Assembly: GCF_964340395.1 (NCBI RefSeq)
Contig: NC_135568.1
Coordinates: 84,501 to 148,500, forward strand
Length of the DNA stretch: 64,000 bases
Source of the DNA: Glandiceps talaboti
Lineage: Eukaryota; Hemichordata; Enteropneusta; Spengelidae
Direction: 5' to 3'
The notes beneath the pieces are model-generated. The model searched no databases. It saw only the letters and a program-made list of their open reading frames with translations, and was not told the origin of the DNA. Positions 37,301 to 52,300 of the stretch are shown in pieces (within the stretch, counting starts at the first letter, position 1; the number at the start of each line of letters is the position of its first letter). Position numbers and translations under genes: made by a program.

Positions 37301-40300
37301 GAGTTGTGGGTCAAAGACACCACTGAACGGCATGTTGTATGTACAGGTTGAGTTGTGGGTCAAAGACACCACTGAATGGCATGTTGTATGTACCAGTTGA
37401 GTTGTGGGTCAAAGACACCACTGAATGGCATGTTGTATGTACAGGTTGAGTTGTGGGTCAAAGACACCACTGAATGGCATGTTGTATGTACAGGTTGAGT
37501 TGTGGGTCAAAGACACCACTGAATGGCATGTTGTATGTATAGGTTGAGTTGTATGTCTTAGTTTTGAGCTTGTCGTGTTTGATGTGACCTTGATGTATGA
37601 AAGTGATGTCGATATGAGTTCATAGTTTTACACAATCATTGTATTATTCATGTTGTGTTGTCAATTATTGTAGTTAGTTTTGATATGGAAAATTGTTGAA
37701 GATGAAAATAAACCTTGTTTATTTATGAGAGTTGTCGGTGGCTGATTGGTTAAACCACTTGCCTCTTACCACTGTGGTCGGGGTTCGAACGACGAGTGTC
37801 ATTCAGTTTGACTCTACCAAACAGCGCAGGCTTCCCCAGGTACTCCAATTTCCTCCTGCATAACACTGAATCCCTAAGGGATCGCCCTCACTGTACTTCT
37901 TGGGTTTATACTTAAAGAAATATCCAGTATAGAGAAAGATTATTATTGTTCCAAGTTTGGCATAATCAACTTGTAGCCACAACTAATTAGTTTTATACTA
38001 TGTTCAAGCCAAGTTATTGTCTTTGGACAGAAAATATGGAGTATATACTCTGGTCATTTTACATCACCACAACCTGTGCCTGTGTAACATATTAATTTTA
38101 CTATTTATAATTTGTAGGTACTGTGGCATGGAAGATGCATGATGGTTTTGGATTCCCTATTGATTTGACTATACTCATGGCAGAAGAGAAAGGAATACAA
38201 GTAGATATGGAGGAATATGAAGTGGAGAAGGAAAAATCATACCAGGTAAAATAAACTAGTACAGACCTATATTACTACTATGAAAATAAAGCTATTGGTA
38301 AATTTACATACACTAAAACATGTTGATGTAAGCTATATAGACATTGATATCATGACACTCACAATAGGGTGGCATCTCTGATAGCAAGTTTTCTCACGTA
38401 CCCACACTCAACCTCATGCATTGATAGCAAGTTTTCTCACGTACCCACACTCAACCTCATGCAGTGATAGCAAGTTTTCTCACGTACCCACACTCAACCT
38501 CATGCAGTGATAGCAAGTTTTCTCACGTACCCACACTCAACCTCTTGCAGTGATTATACTATCCAGAGAACAGGGTGATTATATTCACAATGAAGGCAAC
38601 CAATTTATGTTTTCTACAGTAGTATTACATAACTTGCATCAGTGCATACAAATGCTATGTTTTTTTTTACAAAAGTATGATGCCAAAAAACATTGTATAT
38701 TGCATACATGTATGACAGCATGAAGGTTCCATGTACACCAAAGTATGTGAACATGCAGGCGTATTTCATCATGAAATTTGTTAAATAAATGTGGATTAAA
38801 CATTATTGGACTGTGTGACACCAGTTTTCAGCATTTTGCTTAGAATGGGGAACCCTAGTAACAGAAAGGGGAATGTGGTAAAAGTGGCATTGATTCCAAT
38901 ACATTGTACCATAGGTTTGGTAAGAAACCCTGGTAAAATGACTGGTGCATGAACTCGGGTAGATTTTACCTACTTACCACCTTTAACAAAAACACTGATA
39001 GAGAACCCTGGTAAAATGACTGGGTAGCTTGGGTAGATTTTACCTACTTACTACCTTTAACAAAAACACTGGTTGGGAACCTGGTAAAATGACTGGGGTA
39101 CTCAGGTAGATTTTACCTACTTACTACCTTTAACAAAAACACTGGTTGGGAACCTGGTAAAATGACTGGGGTACTCAGGTAGATTTTACCTACTTACAGT
39201 TGTACCACCCTTACTGGCCTTAGTGTAAAGCTGTATGAGCTACAACTGTAACCAAAGATATATTTGGTATATATAAATGTATTTTCTATTTGCATTCATG
39301 CATCATGTGGTTCTATTTCATCAATTTTCACACTGGGTATAAGTTTGGAGATAATAGTGCCAAGAAAGGAAGGTTTGATGCCTAAATATGAGTTTACTTA
39401 AAGAGATGTTGGACCTGCTTTAATACAGTACCATACAGGTGTTAACATCTACACAATCTATGTTTACAGAAGTAATCTTTCACATTAGACATGTCTGTGA
39501 CCTTCATTTTCAAGGTCAAATAATAACAATTTTCTCAAAACTTTGACGATTTTGTATATGGGGACACTGTTCAGTAGTCTATACCAACTATCAGAGATAG
39601 GCTTTCTGATAAAAATATTTATTTTCTGGTTAATTAGCATTTTATCCAAAGATCAATTAACATTACTTCATGTTATGAATAGACATTGCTATGTATATAA
39701 TCTTATTGACCAACATAATAGGTTGGGTCATTTTAAGGCCTCATGTTTGATACCAATGAACACAACATTAATGTTGGTGCAGAAAGATATACTATTTTGT
39801 TGAATAAAAAAGACTCATTTTAGTGTGGGGGTGGGTGTATGTCTTTGAACAAAGAAGACTTTAGACACCAATTAATAACACACACAATGTAAATGTGTGG
39901 GGGTGGGGGTGTATATCTTTGAACAAAGAAGACTTATTTTAGATACCAATTTATAACACATGCAATATAAATGTGTGTCTTCAAACATGTAAGACTTTTC
40001 TGTTACATAACCTTTCTGCTAAGACTTATTATTTACTTTTCTGCTAAGACTTGTTATTATTTACTTTCCAGCTAAGACTTGTTATTATTTACTTTCCTGC
40101 TAAGACTTGTTATTATTTACTTTCCTGCTAAGACTTGTTATTATTTACTTTCCTGCTAAGACTTGTTATTATTTACTTTTCTGCTAAGACTTGTTATTAT
40201 TTACTTTCCTGCTAAGACTTATTATTTACTTTCCTGCTAAGACTTGTTATTATTTACTTTCCTGCTAAGACTTGTTATTATTTACTTTCCTGCTAAGACT

Positions 40301-43300
40301 TGTTATTATTTACTTTCCTGCTAAGACTTGTTGTTATTTACTTTCCTGCTAAGACTTGTTATTATCTATTTCATCAGATAACATCTCTGGGTGGGATTAA
40401 GAACCGTAGCCATGTACTGCTAGATGCTGGTAATTTAAGTGAACTGAAGGCAAGGCATGTGACACCTACTGATGACAGCTATAAATATGACTATGATTGT
40501 GATGAAGAGGGCAACTATGGTATGACAATGTATCAAATAATATGATTAACAATACAACCAGTAACACCCAAGTAAAGTGTTTTAATCAATACAACCAGTA
40601 ACACCCAAGTAAAGTGTTTCCATTAACAATACAACCAGTAACACCCAAGTAAATTGTTTTAATCAATACAACCAGTAACACCCAAGTGAATTGTTTTAAT
40701 CAATACAACCAGTAACACCCAAGTAAATTGTTTCCACTGTGTACCACACAATCAATTCCACTTTGTACACAAGTTTTTATATGAAATGTAAAGTATAGTT
40801 TCAATCACCCAAAATATTAGCTCAGCCCAGTGGTATCTCGGTTTAATCATTGTATTTTACGACCTCCTGTTGTCAGATACCACACTTGATGTTGATTGTT
40901 TCAATTTAATTTTCCAAAGAGTGTAATTGTTTATATACAGGGGTCTTATCAATTGAGTTTATCTTCCAAATCACAATTGTGTCTATTTCGTTCATGCTGG
41001 TAATGTGAATTTCATAGTAAATATACAGTTCTGATATGATGTTACCATTCATTCACTTAAGCCCACTAAGTTCTGTTGCTTTAGCGGACAACACTATTTA
41101 CAAATTCACTACAGAAGATAGAAGAGCCACAGACTAAGCTTATAATGAAAGTTATACTCTCTGACTCGTCCCTATTGTTTCAACTGTGCTCTCAATTTCA
41201 ACTGTGCTCTCAATTTCATTTAGCGGGCACTTTAATGGGACACTTTCTACATAAAGAAAGTGTCTGCATACTGTTAATCTCTGAAAGAAACTAATGCTTT
41301 AAACCCATGAATGAAACTGTCCGAAGCTTGTTAATTACTTCTATGGCACTGTCCCCACCTTGTCACTGTTACAATGCAACCAACAGTCACCCTAACTAAC
41401 CTTTGGTTAACCCATCCATTATTTTGTCCTTGGTGCAAAATAATGGATGAGTGAACCAAAACTGTCCTAATAAAAACAGGAAATGCCTTCTGACCTGTAC
41501 TATATAATATCAGAAAAGTGTTATTGTACACTTGATGTGAATGCTATTAATGAGTTTGGCACACAGTCAGAATCACTTTACTTGGATTTTATGGATTGTA
41601 AATAAAAACTGAATATTTATTCAGGGTAGTTGAAATTGGTTATAGTACTCACTCAATTGAAACCATTCTTTCCATTTAGGCCTTCAAACATCTTGACAAA
41701 CATGCAAAAATATTAAAAAATAGATGAAATAGAATTCTGATAGAGAAAAAATACTTGGTCAAGTAGACAAAAAAGAAAAGCCACAAATAAAAGGGGAAAG
41801 AAATGAATGACTCAAAATTTAGTCAAACCATTATGTGTACAGACATGGTCACAAATTTAAAGTACGTGCAAATATTTATTTGAAGATTAAATGTTTAACT
41901 TGGAACAACAAAATTCTGATTTTCTTCTAGATTTTGAATCAATAAGAGCAAATATAGAGATTTTGCAAGTCAACAATGAGTTGGTTGACACTGTGGATAT
42001 CGGTCAGAAATGTCAAATTATTCTTGATAAAACATGCTTCTATGCTGAACAAGGTGGACAACTATGGGATGATGGGTATTTCACCAAAGCTAGGGACAGG
42101 GTAAGTAACTATGGGATGATGGTTATTTCACTAAAGCTAGGGACAAGTTAAAGATCTATGGATGATGGGTATTTCACCAAAGCTTGGGACAGCGTAAATA
42201 ACAGATGGTGGGTATCACCAAAACTTGGGACAAGGTAATATATCAGCCATTAGCAAAGTTAACATATTGCAACTGAAGTGAATTGAAATACTAAAATAAC
42301 AACTTTATGGAAGTAGCCACCATCAAAGTACATTATTTTTACAAAAATTCTGTTGTGTCATTTTGACACATACAGACACTTTGACTTTCGTGCCATATGT
42401 CTATACTGTACTAAATTAAAGAGCTCATTGAAGGCTTCTTTCTTTCAGTTGGTATACTTAGAAATAAATCAATGGCTTTATACTTATATGAGCAATGAAA
42501 AGTGCAATAATCAGAAAATCTAGGATGTTCTGGGTTTAATGCCTTGAAATAATATAAAAAAGTTTATATTTTGAACTTTATTTTTGGTGTCTACAGGATC
42601 AACAGGTGGCATTTGAGGTTGACAATGTACAAGTGTATGGTGGCTATATTGTTCACTCAGGAACTGCAAAGACATCACTCTCTCTTGGAGATAGGATGAA
42701 ATTATTCATTGATGAGGTACAAACATTTCCCATGTACTACTTATACTTCACCCCATAGATGATTTGTTAAATTTTACAGTACTGCAGGTCCTCCATGTCA
42801 ACTTAGGATTGCAAGGCCTTGGGTTCATATTTCCGGGTTTTGCTTGTGAAGTATTTGTTTCTGAATCCTAGATCGTAGGTTCACCATACAACCGGAAGTC
42901 ATAGATTGTGGTTCTGATTAGTTGTAACACATTTGGTTAGACGTATATAGCTTTGATTACAACTACCAACATCACAACAAATGGAACCTGTTACAAACAA
43001 GGAAAGTAAACAACTGAATTGGATTAATAACACTTGGCACAGCATGTTGGAAGTACAGAGACTTGTATTACATTCCATCATTTGATAAGGACAGCTGTAT
43101 GGCCACTTTACAAATTTCCAGTTCACCTGGCATTTCATTTACTCATAAAGAGGCCATAAAAGTGTTCTTATCAAACCATGGTGTGTAATACAAGTCTCTG
43201 CTGTTCCAACATGCTGAGTCAAGTGTTATTGATATAATTCAATTGTTTACTTTCACTGTTGGTGAAAAGGTTCCGTTTGTCCATGGTCTGATGTCAGCAG

Positions 43301-46300
43301 TTGTATCTGTACTGAATTAGTATATACACGACAATGTACAGACTAGTAGTGTTTACATCACAGTGAACAGACCAGTACAATATATACACCACACTATGCA
43401 GACTAGTACAGTGTATACACCACAATATACAGACTAGTACAGTGTATACATCACAATATACAGACTAGTAATACAGTGTATACACCACAATGTACAGACT
43501 AGTACAGTGTATACATCACAATATACAGACTAGTAATACAGTGTATACACCACAATGTACAGACTAGTACAGTGTATACATCACAATGTACAGACTAGTA
43601 GTATGAACACCACAATGTACAGACTAGTACAGTGTATATACCACAATGTACAGACTAGTACAGTGTATACACCACAATGTACAGACTAGTACAGTGTATA
43701 CACCACAATGTACAGACTAGTACAGTGTATACACCACAATGTACAGACTAGTACAGTGTATACACCACAATGTACAGACTAGTACAGTGTATACACCACA
43801 ATGTACAGACTAGTACAGTGTATACATCACAATATACAGACTAGTACAGTGTATACACCACAATATACAGACTAGTACAGTGTATACACCACAATATACA
43901 GACTAGTACAGTGTATACACCACAATATACCGGTACAGACTAGTAGTACAGTGTATACACCACAATGTACAGTGTATGCATCACAATTTACAGACTAGTA
44001 CAGTGTATACACCACAATGTACAGACTAGTACAGTGTATACATCACAATGTACAGACTAGTACAGTGTATACACCACAATGTACAGACTAGTACAGTGTA
44101 TACACCACAATGTACAGACTAGTACAGTGTATACACCACAATTTACAGACTAGTACAGTGTATACATCACAATTTACAGACTAGTACAGTGTATACACCA
44201 CAATGTACAGACTAGTACAGTGTATACATCACAATGTACAGACTAGTACAGTGTATACACCACAATATACAGACTAGTACAGTGTATACATCACAATGTA
44301 CAGACTAGTACAGTGTATACACCACAATATACAGACTAGTACAGTGTATACATCACAATGTACAGACTAGTACAGTGTATACATCACAATGTACAGACTA
44401 GTACAGTGTATACATCACAATGTACAGACTAGTACAGTGTATACACCACAATTTACAGACTAGTACAGTGTATACATCACAATGTACAGACTAGTACAGT
44501 GTATACATCACAATGTACAGACTAGTACAGTGTATACATCACAATGTACAGACTAGTACAGTGTATACACCACAATTTACAGACTAGTACAGTGTATACA
44601 TCACAATGTACAGATTAGTACAGTGTATACATCACAATGTACAGACTAGTACAGTGTATACATCACAATGTACAGACTAGTACAGTGTATACACCACAAT
44701 GTACAGACTAGTACAGTGTATACACCACAATGTACAGACTAGTACAGTGTATACATCACAATGTACAGACTAGTACAGTGTATACATCACAATATACAGA
44801 CTAGTACAGTGTATACATCACAATGTACAGACTAGTACAGTGTATACATCACAATGTACAGACTAGTACAGTGTATACACCACAATGTACAGACTAGTAC
44901 AGTGTATACACCACAATGTACAGACTAGTACAGTGTATACATCACAATGTACAGACTAGTACAGTGTATACATCACAATGTACAGACTAGTACAGTGTAT
45001 ACATCACAATGTACAGACTAGTACAGTGTATACATCACAATGTACAGACTAGTACAGTGTATACATCACAATGTACAGACTAGTACAGTGTATACATCAC
45101 AATGTACAGACTAGTACAGTGTATACATCACAATGTACAGACTAGTACAGTGTATACACCACAATGTACAGACTAGTACAGTGTATACACCACAATGTAC
45201 AGATTAGTACAGTGTATACATCACAATGTACAGACTAGTACAGTGTATACATCACAATGTACAGACTAGTACAGTGTATACACCACAATGTACAGACTAG
45301 TACAGTGTATACACCACAATGTACAGACTAGTACAGTGTATACACCACAATGTACAGACTAGTACAGTGTATACATCACAATGTACAGACTAGTACAGTG
45401 TATACACCACAATATACAGACTAGTACAGTGTATACATCACAATGTACAGACTAGTACAGTGTATACATCACAATGTACAGACTAGTACAGTGTATACAT
45501 CACAATGTACAGACTAGTACAGTGTATACACCACAATGTACAGATTAGTACAGTGTATACATCACAATGTACAGACTAGTACAGTGTATACATCACAATG
45601 TACAGACTAGTACAGTGTATACATCACAATATACAGACTAGTACAGTGTATACATCACAATATACAGACTAGTACAGTGTATACATCACAATATACAGAC
45701 TAGTACAGTGTATACATCACAATGTACAGACTAGTACAGTGTATACATCACAATATACAGACTAGTACAGTGTATACATCACAATATACAGACTAGTACA
45801 GTGTATACATCACAATATACAGACTAGTACAGTGTATACACCACAATGTACAGACTAGTACAGTGTATACATCACAATATACAGACTAGTACAGTGTATA
45901 CACCACAATATACAGACTAGTAGTACAGTGTATACACCACAATGTACAGTGTATGCATCACAATGTACAGACTAGTACAGTGTATACACCACAATGTACA
46001 GACTAGTACAGTGTATACATCACAATATACAGACTAGTACAGTGTATACACCACAATATACAGACTAGTAGTACAGTGTATACATCACAATGTACAGACT
46101 AGTACAGTGTATACACCACAATATACAGACTAGTAATACAGTGTATACACCACAATGTACAGACTAGTACAGTGTATACACCACAATGTACAGACTAGTA
46201 CAGTGTATACATCACAATATACAGACTAGTACAGTGTATACACCACAATATACAGACTAGTAGTACAGTGTATACATCACAATGTACAGACTAGTACAGT

Positions 46301-49300
46301 GTATACACCACAATATACAGACTAGTAATACAGTGTATACACCACAATGTACAGACTAGTACAGTGTATACACCACAATGTACAGACTAGTACAGTGTAT
46401 ACATCACAATGTACAGACTAGTACAGTGTATACACCACAATGTACAGACTAGTACAGTGTATACATCACAATATACAGACTAGTACAGTGTATACACCAC
46501 AATATACAGACTAGTAGTACAGTGTATACACCACAATATACAGACTAGTAGTACAGTGTATACACCACAATGTACAGTGTATACACCACAATGTACAGAT
46601 TAGTACAGTGTATACACCAGTCTGTATTCAGATGCAGATTATATTTTGTCATATTCCTAAAAAACCCTCTGAAATGTTTTTTATTTATTACTAATGGTGT
46701 GTTTATACATAACCTATAATATGCGATATAATGATCAGAATGTACTGTGCACATTCTATACAGAGCATGCACTACTCACTGAGTATCAAATTCGAACACA
46801 TAAATATGTACTCCTAGTAGTCATCAGTGTTATGCGTTCTTTTACCAAATTAGCATAGTATTAACATAATCTTGGTGGACAACCTAACAATGGTCTTGAA
46901 TGAAAAGTAAACAAAAATGACCTATACACCTGCCATAAGCCATGTCATCCAGGGACAGTATCTCATGCACACAAAAATGCAACAAATTTTTTTTTTAGGC
47001 AAATATACAGGGGACATTCATGAATTATTCATAGAAATGAAAGTACGGTGGGTTAGAACAGTTGTTTATAAACCATGTATTTATTAGTGAGATACATCTA
47101 TGCTGTAACGTGCATTATATCAATGAACATCATATTGCATGTTGTGTAGTCTAATGCAAGCAAAAATGCTGCATTTGTTTTGTTATGCAAAATTAATGAA
47201 CAAGGGCACTCACGAATAATTCATAAAAATGAAAGTATGGTGGGTTAGAACAGCGTCTTGACTTCATCGAATGTCCAATGTTTTAATTCAGTTAGTTTCA
47301 GCAGCAACAATAGTATTAAAGATAAATTACAAAAAAGTCAAGACTATTGTTGACAGTCTAACACATATTGTGTGATATGATGTATGCAAACTCATTGAGA
47401 CAATAAGGACAGTTTTACATGACAGTAGTATTATACATATCTTATTGATAGCTTAGAAGTTGGCTTTATAGTGATTCTAGCTGTGAATAATGGTATGTAC
47501 TAACAAATGTACACTCATGTATTTTACCTCAACTTTGTAATATTTACTATTTGGTGGTCGAATGGTTAGAATTTGATTGTCAACTTGGACTCTGCAGGTT
47601 CTAAGTTCAAGCATCTCTGTTATCATTTGTTTCTGAATGGCTAAAGTCCTTAGGCAAGCTTTGAATCATGATTGTGCCTCAGCCAACAAAGGTGTATAAT
47701 TGGGGACATGGTAGGATAAAGGTTGCAATGTGAATGCTGTAATCCTATGCACTTACAGGGGAGTTCAGGAAGTTACTATTCAGGACCATTGTGCCGTTAT
47801 AGGTCTGTGCCAGGGGTAATAATTGTACAGTGCTATGATCATGGCATTCATTGTGGAAGGCACTTTATAAATGTGTATCATTGTTATTATATTATGTCCA
47901 GGAGAGAAGACTTGAATTAATGAGAAACCATACAGCAACTCACATATTAAACTGGTCACTGCGTACACTACTAGGTGATGGGATAGAACAAGGAGGGTCA
48001 TTGGTAGCTGCTGATAAACTTAGATTTGATTTCTCCTATGCTGTGAGTCAATATATTTTCTGTCTCTCTGTCTGTCTCACCATGAACTGACCTGCTACAC
48101 ACTAGGGGAGGGAATTCTGGGTATGCAAGCCATTGAGGTGCTACTTAAACATTAGTAATTAGGCACCTTCATTGTTTGCTTCAATATGCAGAATTCCCTA
48201 ACACAGTGTATAGTGAGCCGGTTCATGGCTGATTTTAATAATTTTATTTTTCTTGTTTGTAGAGATGCAGTGTAATGTAGAGGTGGTGGTGAAAGTGACA
48301 TTTCATGTCTCCCTACACATCAGCTGAAGTAACTGGTACAAAGTAGTTACCTCTGTTCCCCTTTAAGTACATTATGATATCTTGAATTAGAACCTCCTAA
48401 GTATGTTGTTGATATCATTTTGTTTGTGAATTTTCCCTGTCTAAAGCCATAACTCAGACATGCTCACACAGATCTCATTCAGAGTTGGTATTAGGACAGT
48501 GTTCTATGGCATATATGTGCATATTCATTGTTGTCATGATACGATCCAATATGGCCGCCTGGCAGCCATTTTGTTTGTGAATTTTCATGTCCAAAGCCAT
48601 AACTTAGACATGCTTGAACAGATCTCATTCAAAGTTGGTATTAGGACAGTGTTCTATGACATACATGTGCATATCCATTTTCATTGTGATACGATCCAAT
48701 ATGGCTGCCTGGCAGCCATTTTGTTTGCAAATTTTCCATGTCCAAAGCCATAACTCAGACATGCTTGAACAGATCTCATTCAAAGTTGGTATTAGGACAG
48801 TGTTCTATGACATACATGTGCATATCCATTTTCATTGTGATACGATCCAATATGGCTGCCTGGCAGCCATTTTGTTTGCAAATTTTCCATGTCCAAAGCC
48901 ATAACTCAGACATGCTTGAACAGATCTCATTCGAAGTTGGTATTAGGACAGTGTTCTATGACATACATGTGCATATCCATTTTCGTCATGATACGATCCA
49001 ATATGGCTGCCTGGCAGCCATTTTGTTTGTGAATTTTCCATGTCCAAAGCCATAACTCAGACATGCTTGAACAGATCTCATTCAGAGTTGGTATTAGGAC
49101 AGTGTTCTATGACATACATTTGCATATCCATTTTCATATTGATATGATCCCCCATACCCGACCAATCCTTTATTGTTGTAGGCATGTTCCATGTCCGACA
49201 AGCAGACACAACATATTTAAGTCTGTTTGATTTAGGTTCACAAGTGTTGTTGCGTGATCAGAGTAGTGCTAATTCCTTAAAACCCAATCATAGCGGGGAC

Positions 49301-52300
49301 TATGTCATTCTCAATGGCTTGTTGATATCTTGAATTAGAACCTCCTAGTTATGTTGTTGATATCTTGAATTAGAACCTCCTAAGTATGTTGTTGATATCT
49401 TATTTCAGGACTCATTAAGTATGTCACAGGTAGAAGAAATCCAAGACAAAGTGAATGAGGTAATTGAACAATATACACCAATTTATTCACAAGAAGTGTC
49501 TCTAGAGGATGCCATGAAGATAGAAGGATTACGTGCTGTCTTTGGTGAGATTTATCCAGACCCTGTTAATGTGGTATCCATTGGTATTCCGGTCAATGGA
49601 CTGGTCAGTAATCCATTTGGTCCCGGTGGCTATATGTCACCAGTTGAACTGTGTGGAGGAACGTAAGTGATGACAGGTGGTTTTAACATCAACTATTGCA
49701 AACATTGTTATCACACTCTAATGATCAGACAGTAACTATTTAACAGTTTGCAATATGACCCATCACATAAAACATTTATTTATTAAACTTGCCAATGTAA
49801 GATTATTGATACTCATCAGCAAGCTATTTTTTTGGCAAGAAATTAGTGTACAAAATATACATATTTATAAGAAATTGGTGTACAAAATATACATATTTAT
49901 AAGAGTTTATTTTTAGAAGATAACGTAAGTCTATACAATGTGTTAGAGGTGGATAGATAGTTAAAATGAATTGAAAAAACAAGAGTGTGGAATATATTAT
50001 TAAAATTATGTCATAAAATGATTTGAGTATCATATAAAATCATTGGTTAGAGTGCTATGGGTGAGTTCAATACTCATAGTTTAAGTGGAATAACTTAGAA
50101 TGATATATATGATTGATATACTTGGATTGAAACCAAAGTAAAAGAAAGTTGAAACAAAAGTAACCACCAACTGAAAAATCATAGATGTAGTGGAAACAAA
50201 AGTAACTACCAACTGAAAAATCATAGATGTAGTGGAAACAAAAGTAACTACCAACTGAAATATCACAGATGTAGTTGAAACGAAAGTAACTACCAACTGA
50301 AATATCATAGATGTAGTTGATACAAAAGTAACCACCAACTGAAATAACACAGATGTAGTTGATACAAAAGTAACTACCAACTGAAATATCATAGATGTAG
50401 TTGATACAAAAGTAACTACCAACTGAAAAATCATAGATGTAGTGGAAACAAAAGTAACTACCAACTGAAATATCACAGATGTAGTTGAAACAAAAGTAAC
50501 TACCAACTGAAAAATCATAGATGTAGTTGATACAAAAGTAACTACCAACTGAAATAACACAGATGTAGTTGATACAAAAGTAACTACCAACTGAAATATC
50601 ATAGATGTAGTTGATACAAAAGTAACTACCAACTGAAATATCATAGATGTAGTTGATACAAAAGTAACTACCAACTGAAATAACACAGATGTAGTTGAAA
50701 CAAAAGTAACTACCAACTGAAATATCATAGATGTAGTTGATACAAAAGTAACTACCAACTGAAATAACACAGATGTAGTCGATACAGAAGTAACTACCAA
50801 CTGAAATATCACAGATGTAGTTGATACAAAAGTAACTACCAACTGAAATAACACAGATGTAGTCGATACAGAAGTAACTACCAACTGAAATAACACAGAT
50901 GTAGTTGATACAAAAGTAACTACCAACTGAAATATAGATGAGAACTTCTGTTTTCTTTCCCCAGTGATGCCAGTACATATTTCATTAACTGTCACATAAG
51001 AATATTCTATCAACAATTGGTTTTCTTTGGGTTGAAAAAATATTTTTTAAAAATGAAAACAATTAAAAAATGAACTACAATAAAATAAAATCCTTACCTG
51101 CCTACCCATTATCTGAGGGCATGTTATCAAAAACACATAATTATTCTTGTTGGGAATTTTTTTGCATAATTAAAGCAAAAATTAATCCTACATAGAAACA
51201 CAAGTATTTTAAAAACTTGATATACTCTAATTTTCTACTATTGATGATCTACATGTACATGTAGTTGTGTGCTGACTGCTGACATTTATCATGTGCCATG
51301 TGCATGATCAATACATTTATCATGTGCCATATGCATGATCAATACATTTATCATGTGCCATATGCATGATCAATACATTTATCATGTGCCATATGCATGG
51401 CCAAAGTTTTCCTTTGTTAAATAGCTGGTATTGGTTTTGTTTTTGCTAGTGCATTGAAAATGTGTGTATAATCAAAGAAATATCATTTGCAGAAACTTTT
51501 CTGTCTTACCTAAGTCTTTCTCTATGATTGCAGGCATGTCCTCATGACTGAGCATGTTGGGAAATTTATCATCACAGATGAGGGGGCTATTGGTAGTGGC
51601 CTACATCGAATCACAGCTATCACTGGACCAATGGGTTGGGAGGCTGATGCAGTGGATGAGAACCTACAAACACTAGTAGATCAACTAAAATCACAAATTA
51701 ATCATAATTTAGAAACTTTAAAAATATCCATGAAAACATTGTATGATGAAGCAAGTCAATTGCAGGATGAGATTAGCAGAGCTCTGATACCAGTCTGGAG
51801 AAAGAAACATATGAAAAATGAATTGGAGAAAATGATGGAGAAATTAAGGATTAAAGAAAAGAAGAAGAAGAAAGTGACTGCAAAGGAGGTAAGACACCAG
51901 TGCTGTGTGTGCCAATAGAATACTAGACCAAGTGAAGTAATAAACAAGATATGGATGCACTGGAATGTATGTAGAATTACAACAAAGGCACCACTACTAT
52001 CACCCACTTGTGTAATCTACCATATCAACAATAGTTTTATTTTGTCTAGCTTCGTAAATGGAGAGTAGTAACACATACAGTTGTCAAAGAAAAGATTCAA
52101 AGGAATGCTATCGAGCCAGAAGCCCTACTGGGTAAGATATTTTGAAGTTTCATATTTTATAGGCAATAAGGAATTCCATGGAGAAAGCCAAACATCTACA
52201 AGGGAAGGAGATCATAGTGGAAGAAATAGATGCTGGATCAAATCTCAAGGTATTGTATTTCATTGTTGTTAGTCAATATCTCAGTATAGTGCTATGATGG

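Noticed and set aside
48460-49055. Repeated ~100-codon frames ([18 protein letters not shown])
   Set aside because: Reading of the 151-bp tandem repeat; copies are in shifting frames and inside an AARS2 intron.
50067-51016. Two ~300-codon minus-strand frames over the 42-bp array
   Set aside because: Two frames are open at once over the same DNA, a mark of in-phase repeats rather than coding sequence.
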